From NCBI GenBank assembly GCA_040381215.1, contig JBEIHO010000022.1, positions 1-46,138 of the forward strand: DNA of 46,138 nt, written 5' to 3'. The first letter of the stretch is position 1. Every line of letters begins with the position of its first letter. Both the position numbers and the translations under genes were made by a program. Below, piece by piece: positions 42,031-46,138 of the stretch. This stretch comes from SZUA-430 sp040381215. GTDB lineage: Bacteria > Pseudomonadota > Alphaproteobacteria > Micropepsales > Micropepsaceae. The notes beneath the pieces were generated by a model, which saw only the letters and a list, made by a program, of their open reading frames with translations, searched no databases and had not been told where the DNA came from.

Positions 42031-42645
42031 ATGGGTTTCTACGAACGCCGCATCCTTCCCTGGCTCCTCGACGTTGCGATGAGCGCCAAGCCCATCACCT
42101 ACCAGCGACGCAAGGTGGTGCCGCTCGCCGAGGGGCGCGTACTCGAGATCGGCATGGGCGCCGGCCAGAACCTTGCCTTCTACGACCCCTCGAAGGTGAG
42201 CCACATCTGGGGGCTGGAGCCATCGGCCGAGATGCGTGCCCGCGCTCAGGCCCGCGCCACCGACATGCGCATTGGCCTCGAATTCCTCGACCTCAAGGCC
42301 GAGGACATCCCGCTCGATGACAAGAGCGTCGATACCGTTCTTGTCACCTACACGCTGTGCACGATCCCGGACGTGTCCCGCGCCCTCAAGGGCATGCGCC
42401 GCGTGCTGAAGCCTGGCGGTCGGCTCGTATTCTGCGAGCATGGTCGCGCGCCCGACGAGGATGTCCGTCGCTGGCAGCAACGCATCACCCCGCTCTGGAA
42501 GATGATTGGCGGTGGCTGCCATGTAGGGCGGCCGATCCCCGAGCTGATCCGCGATGGTGGCTTCGAGATTGAGAAGATGGAAACCATGTATCTTCCCTCG
42601 ACCCCGCGCTTCGCCGGCTACAATTACTGGGGCACCGCACGATAG
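42031..42645 (+). CDS. Class I SAM-dependent methyltransferase
   Basis: The ATG at 42031 (MGFYERRILPWLLDVAM) matches the usual N-terminus of this group and has AGGA ten bases upstream; an ATG at 41998 would add 11 residues. The product has 204 residues. The SAM motif is VLEIGMGAGQNLAFY, then GLEPSAEMRARAQ (acidic residue for the SAM ribose), VDTVLVTYTLCTIPD, and VLKPGGRLVFCEHGRAPD. It resembles UbiE/COQ5- and METTL7-type small-molecule methyltransferases. The substrate is unknown. It follows the EAL gene by 58 bases and may be co-transcribed. Confidence 0.92.
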   Translation: MGFYERRILPWLLDVAMSAKPITYQRRKVVPLAEGRVLEIGMGAGQNLAFYDPSKVSHIWGLEPSAEMRARAQARATDMRIGLEFLDLKAEDIPLDDKSVDTVLVTYTLCTIPDVSRALKGMRRVLKPGGRLVFCEHGRAPDEDVRRWQQRITPLWKMIGGGCHVGRPIPELIRDGGFEIEKMETMYLPSTPRFAGYNYWGTAR

Positions 42646-42722
42646 GCGCGGCAGATCCTTGACGGTCGATTAAGCAAACCCCTTGGCGTGGTCTTTACTC
42701 CCGGGCCCTAGAATGCTGCGCC

Positions 42723-43502
42723 ATGAGAACAGGAAAGCGCAAAGTCGGTCACATCCTTGTCGCCGTTGCCGTCATCCTCGTGGCGGTCGCGTGGACATTC
42801 ACCGGCATCACATTCGACGACGGCATGAAGGACTGGCGTGACGGCGACTTGATCGTCCAGCAATCCTCGGACGTGCCCGTGTTGCCCGTCTTCGGTGACG
42901 CCGAAAACGCCCCCGTGCATATCGGCATCATCCACGTCACGCCCGACGGCCCCGTGGTCATCGAGGCGCTCGACACCGTGGTCGAGACCCCGCTCAAGGC
43001 TTTCACCGCAAACGGCGACACGAGGGACTACGTGGTCTACCGGGTTGCGGGGCTGCAGCCGGGGCAGGCGGCGGCCGCAATCACTGCGGCGCGCGCGATG
43101 CTGGGCAAGCCCGGAGACTTCTTTCTCGATGAAACGCCCGAGCGTCTCTATTCAAGCGAACTCGTCAGGCTTGCCTTCCTGAAGGCAGGCGTCAGCCTTG
43201 GCCGCACCGATCGCATGCGCGCCCTCGCGCGCGAGAACAAGAACGTGCAGGTGCAGTTCGGTGCAAAGTGGACCATGAACGATTCCTGCAAGCGCCGCTA
43301 TCTCGACGCCGGCCAGTGCTGGACGACGGTGGGCGGCTACGAGGTCGCACCGCCGCAATGGATCATGGCCGATCCGCAAGTCGCAGAGGTCTTTGCGACG
43401 CCCAAGGCTCCCGGTGCCCTGCGCACCGCGCAGCCGACCAGCATGGCCGGAACCGGTGAGCCGCTCGCAACTGAAAGCAGCCCGCCGGCGCTAAGGCCTT
43501 GA
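42723..43502 (+). CDS. YiiX-like NlpC/P60-superfamily protein with Cys-to-Ser change
   Basis: The protein has 259 residues and one N-terminal membrane anchor at about 9-28 (GHILVAVAVILVAVAWTF). The permuted papain-like YiiX/YebB layout shows in WRDGDLIVQQ, VHIGIIHVTPDG with the likely catalytic His66, and RLYSSELVRLAFLKAG. YiiX-type enzymes have Cys in the position of Ser144 (Y-C-S-E-L-V). The change suggests loss of activity or a serine-based variant. The tail after about residue 225 is Pro/Thr-rich. Members may act on lipids or peptidoglycan; the true substrate is unknown. Its last 12 bases overlap the convergent methyltransferase gene. Confidence 0.8.
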   Translation: MRTGKRKVGHILVAVAVILVAVAWTFTGITFDDGMKDWRDGDLIVQQSSDVPVLPVFGDAENAPVHIGIIHVTPDGPVVIEALDTVVETPLKAFTANGDTRDYVVYRVAGLQPGQAAAAITAARAMLGKPGDFFLDETPERLYSSELVRLAFLKAGVSLGRTDRMRALARENKNVQVQFGAKWTMNDSCKRRYLDAGQCWTTVGGYEVAPPQWIMADPQVAEVFATPKAPGALRTAQPTSMAGTGEPLATESSPPALRP

Positions 43503-44147
43503 GGCTGAATAGATCGAGATCGACCCCGAGGGTGTCGGGATCGCCAGGTTCTCGCGCACCGCGGTGAACCCCGCGGCAGCGATGAGGGCAGGCAGGCGAC
43601 CCTCTGCATGCGAGCGTGTGCTGTCGCTGCCATCGATCACCTGCACATGGCTGAACGCCAGGCGCATCAGCGGCGACTTCTGCTCGCCATAATCCGCGAC
43701 AAACAGGCGCCCGCCGGTCTCCAGAGCCGCAAAGGCGCTGCGCAGCAGCGCGTTCTTCTCTTGCGCCGGCAACGGATGCAGCGCCATGCAGCTCACAAGC
43801 TTGGTCGGCCGGATCGAGGCGGCCGACGCCGCCATGCCTTCGGAAAAACCCTGCGAGAAATGCACAATCACGCCAGCGTCGCGGGCCCGCGCTTCGGCGC
43901 GGGTAAGCATGATCGGATCGGGATCCGTGCCATGGACCGATGCCGATGGGCAGGCCTGCTTCAGCAGAATGGCCAGCGTTCCGTTGCCGCAACCGGCATC
44001 GAGGATCACATCCCGCGGCTGAGGGTCGATCTCCTTCGCCAGCGCCTTTTGCCACGTGCGCTCGCAGGTCAGGAACGAGTGGGCCGCACCATGGAAGGGC
44101 GACAGGGCAGGATCGAGAAGAACGGGCTTCAAGACACGGTCAAGCAT
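43491..44147 (-). CDS. Class I SAM-dependent methyltransferase
   Basis: The protein has 218 residues from the ATG at 44147, with GGGAGA seven bases upstream. Motif I is VILDAGCGNGTLAILL, followed by VHGTDPDPIMLTRAEARA and the later GGRLFVADYGE. It looks like a small-molecule methyltransferase of the UbiE type but is not close to the one at 42031. The substrate is unknown. It is convergent and overlaps the YiiX-like gene by 12 bases. The upstream gap 44148-44329 shows no gene. Confidence 0.9.
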   Translation of the reverse strand: MLDRVLKPVLLDPALSPFHGAAHSFLTCERTWQKALAKEIDPQPRDVILDAGCGNGTLAILLKQACPSASVHGTDPDPIMLTRAEARARDAGVIVHFSQGFSEGMAASAASIRPTKLVSCMALHPLPAQEKNALLRSAFAALETGGRLFVADYGEQKSPLMRLAFSHVQVIDGSDSTRSHAEGRLPALIAAAGFTAVRENLAIPTPSGSISIYSASRP

Positions 44148-44329
44148 TGGCTGATCTCCCCAGCCGGGAGGATTTCCCGGATGTAGTGGTGCCGCTGGCG
44201 CTTTTCAATGCCGCACGGTCCGACAAGATATGCACGGCTGATACGCGCAAACTATGACGGTGGTTCCGCATTGAAAGTGAAAATCATGTCACCAGAACGC
44301 AACGTCGCGGCAATGTCAGGCCGAACGCC

Positions 44330-44968
44330 TCAGCTCTTGCGGTCCACCATGCTCATGACATCGCTGCTGGCACCCGTCGGTGCGGCGATTTCGACCACCC
44401 GTTCATCAACATCGTCATATTCCAGACGCAAGGCGCGCGACATCGTCGCATGCATCTCGTAGGTTGTGGTGATGTAGGTGAGTTCCAGGATTTCCTCATC
44501 CGACAGATGGGCCTTCAGCGCTGCAAAGATCCCATCCGGAACCCGCCCGCCCATCAGGACGAGGCAATCCGTGTAGGCAAGAACCGCACGCTCGACCGGG
44601 CTCCACACATCGGCAACCTGCCAATGGGGGATGGCAGCGATCTGCTCTTCGCTCAGGCCGACGTCGCGCGATGCCTTGCAGTGCTGCGAGAACACGAATT
44701 GCGACCCCCGCGCCCATCCGGCGCGTATCTGCCCCAGTTCACGCAAGCGCGGCGAGACCTTCCGCTTCGGGTTGCGGTAGAACTGGAACCCTTCGGTCGT
44801 GTGCTTGAAGGCATCCGGCACCAGGGCAAACACGGTCCACCAGTTGCCGGGCGTTCCCGTCGCTGTCCCCGGTTCCTTCACCGGATCGCGCTCACCGAAC
44901 AGAACCTTGTAGATCTGCTGGGCAAACGGATCGGCATCCGCCTTCGAAACCTGTCTCAGTCGGGGCAT
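44330..44968 (-). CDS. Carboxymuconolactone decarboxylase (AhpD-like) family protein
   Basis: The protein has 212 residues from the ATG at 44968. The all-helical CMD fold is indicated by FQFYRNPKRKVSPRLRELGQIRAGWARGSQFVFSQHCKASRDVGLSEEQIAAI, then VERAVLAYTDCLVLMGGRVPD and LSDEEILELTYITTTYEMHA. Only one cysteine occurs at the usual CxxC region (QHCKAS), so the AhpD-type disulfide redox chemistry is unlikely. Family members range from protocatechuate-pathway decarboxylases to peroxide reductants; the function here is unknown. It stands alone between two intergenic regions. Confidence 0.9.
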   Translation of the reverse strand: MPRLRQVSKADADPFAQQIYKVLFGERDPVKEPGTATGTPGNWWTVFALVPDAFKHTTEGFQFYRNPKRKVSPRLRELGQIRAGWARGSQFVFSQHCKASRDVGLSEEQIAAIPHWQVADVWSPVERAVLAYTDCLVLMGGRVPDGIFAALKAHLSDEEILELTYITTTYEMHATMSRALRLEYDDVDERVVEIAAPTGASSDVMSMVDRKS

Positions 44969-45020
44969 GGCGCAGTCTCCGCGTTCAGGAGGGACGAGGC
45001 CCTATGCGTAGCACGCAAGT

Positions 45021-45224
45021 CCCCCATCCGTCAGCCGCCGCCTGCCGGCACCGGCTGCCACCTTCCCCCGCAAGCGGGAGAAGGGCAACAACGTTGATTA
45101 TGTGCGGCCAGCTTCATTGCCCTTCCCCCGCGTGCGGGGGAAGGTGGCTCGCTGCGACAGCAGCGAGCCGGATGGGGGCGCCACGCGGCTGCATGCGCTG
45201 CGACAGCAGCGAGCCGGATGGGGG
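45021..45224. repeat. Cluster of palindromes and a tandem direct repeat
   Basis: Two hairpins of the type CCTTCCCCCGC/GCGGGGGAAGG occur, one imperfect at 45061-45084 and one perfect at 45121-45144. A 28-base sequence beginning GCTGCGACAGCAGCGAGCC and ending GGATGGGGG is directly repeated at 45151-45178 and 45197-45224 (period 46). Its end is complementary to CCCCATCCG at 45021-45029, so the whole block could fold back on itself. In 44969-45229 I see only this block. It separates the CMD gene from the VWA gene and may end transcription of the latter. Confidence 0.85.
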
Positions 45225-45229
45225 GGCCT

Positions 45230-46138
45230 CTACCGGCTCAATTCCCGCATCGCCTTGTCGAGACCCTCAAGGGTCAGCGGATACATCCGGTCGCTCATGA
45301 TCTGCTTCAGGATCTGGATCGACGGCGTGTATTCCCAGTGCCGCTCGGGAACGGGGTTGAGCCATATCGCGTGCTCGTAGATGCGGGTGAACCGCTCGAG
45401 CCACACCGCGCCGGGTTCCTCGTTCCAGTGCTCGACGCTGCCGCCGGGATAGGTGATCTCGTACGGGGACATGGTGGCATCGCCCACGATCACGACCTTG
45501 TAGTCGTGCGGGTACTTGTGCAGCACCTCCCAGGTCGGCGTCTTCTCGTTGTGGCGCCGCCGGTTGTCCTTCCACACGCTCTCATAGAGGCAGTTGTGGA
45601 AGTAGTAGAAGTCCATGTGCTTGAACTCGGTGCGCGCGGCCGAGAACAGCTCCTCGCACAGCTTGATGTGCGAATCCATCGAGCCGCCGATGTCAAAGAA
45701 GATCAGCACCTTGACCTTGTTGTGCCGCTCCGGTCGCAACACCAGGTCCAGCCACCCCTGATGAGCGGTGTTCCGGATGGTCTCCGGCAGGTCAAGCTCC
45801 GTCGGCGCCCCGTCGCGCGCCCATTTGCGCAGCCGCCTCAGCGCCACCTTGATGTTGCGCGTGCCGAGTTCCACCTGGTCGTCGAGGTTCTTGTACTCGC
45901 GCTTGTCCCAGACCTTGACGGCCTTGCCGTGCCGGCCCTTGTCCTGGCCCATGCGCACGCCTTCGGGATTGTAGCCATAGGCACCAAAGGGCGAGGTGCC
46001 GGACGTGCCGATCCACTTGTTGCCGCCCTCGTGCCGCGCCTTCTGCTCTTCCATGCGCTTCTTGAGGGTTTCCATCAGCTCGTCCCAGTCCATGGCCTCG
46101 AGCGCCGCCTTCTCCTCCTCGGTGAAGAATTTTTCCAC
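45230..46138 (-). CDS. VWA-domain protein, CoxE-like (N-terminus outside the window)
   Basis: The frame is open to the right edge, so the 302 residues seen are the C-terminal part; the full protein is probably around 390 residues. The von Willebrand A metal-ion site DIGGSMDS is clear, and KHMDFYYFHNCLYESVW, VIVGDATMSPYEI and HAIWLNPVPERHWEYT belong to the CoxE-like VWA family. These proteins usually work with a MoxR-type AAA ATPase in maturation of metal enzymes such as CO dehydrogenase. The ATPase, if present, would lie beyond the window. The GTG at the very edge is not a reliable start. Confidence 0.92.
   Translation of the reverse strand: MEKFFTEEEKAALEAMDWDELMETLKKRMEEQKARHEGGNKWIGTSGTSPFGAYGYNPEGVRMGQDKGRHGKAVKVWDKREYKNLDDQVELGTRNIKVALRRLRKWARDGAPTELDLPETIRNTAHQGWLDLVLRPERHNKVKVLIFFDIGGSMDSHIKLCEELFSAARTEFKHMDFYYFHNCLYESVWKDNRRRHNEKTPTWEVLHKYPHDYKVVIVGDATMSPYEITYPGGSVEHWNEEPGAVWLERFTRIYEHAIWLNPVPERHWEYTPSIQILKQIMSDRMYPLTLEGLDKAMRELSR

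Overview
The window reads as chromosomal DNA of an alphaproteobacterium. The GC content is high and genes are dense on both strands. Several gene groups are familiar from that class: an SUV3-like helicase, S4-domain protein, 7Fe ferredoxin and CarD run in one direction; there is a single-subunit methylmalonyl-CoA mutase with a separate MeaB, NnrU, and a TipN-like coiled-coil membrane protein. The order or genus cannot be fixed from this stretch. I see no prophage, CRISPR array, rRNA or transposase gene. Mobile-type DNA is limited to short palindromic intergenic elements.

Layout. 1-1315: end of a GNAT acetyltransferase and an ACP-like membrane protein bracketed by inverted intergenic repeats. 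1316-6087 (minus): a fatty-acid-oxidation run (enoyl-CoA hydratase, then acyl-CoA dehydrogenase) with a GH36 alpha-galactosidase between the two. 6138-9125 (plus): B12 uptake genes btuF, a cobalamin riboswitch, then btuC and btuD. 9070-15264 (minus): a Ddl-like ATP-grasp enzyme, tRNA-Arg(CCT), and the CarD / FdxA / S4 / helicase run. 15868-24761: methylmalonyl-CoA mutase, RmuC, a patatin-like membrane protein, a DUF3108 protein, MeaB and ribosomal protein L28 (rpmB). 24859-33105: TipN-like protein, NnrU, an Hpt protein, an MBL hydrolase, a sulfatase with chorismate mutase, and a ferredoxin reductase overlapping a 2Fe-2S ferredoxin. 33242-39776: a molybdopterin-type oxidase large subunit with a class II aldolase and glycerol kinase, then moaA and nadK. 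39868-46138: NUDIX hydrolase, degenerate EAL protein, two methyltransferases, a YiiX-like protein, a CMD-family protein and a VWA protein that leaves the window.

How the genes fit together. The clearest theme is B12-dependent propionate metabolism: BtuFCD imports the cofactor under riboswitch control, the mutase uses it, and MeaB protects the mutase. The acyl-CoA genes would feed such a route. A second theme is molybdenum cofactor: MoaA begins its synthesis, and the CoxL-like protein would use it, although its usual FAD and 2Fe-2S partner subunits are absent here.

The most unusual DNA is a pair of perfect 28-29 bp inverted repeats (33108-33237 and 39772-39864). Each is wedged between the stop codons of a convergent gene pair, and one supplies the stop codon of nadK. 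I did not find a clear multi-gene system that I would call new. The best leads are these elements, the orphan oxidase subunit, the catalytically degraded EAL and YiiX-like proteins, and the long basic tail on CarD.
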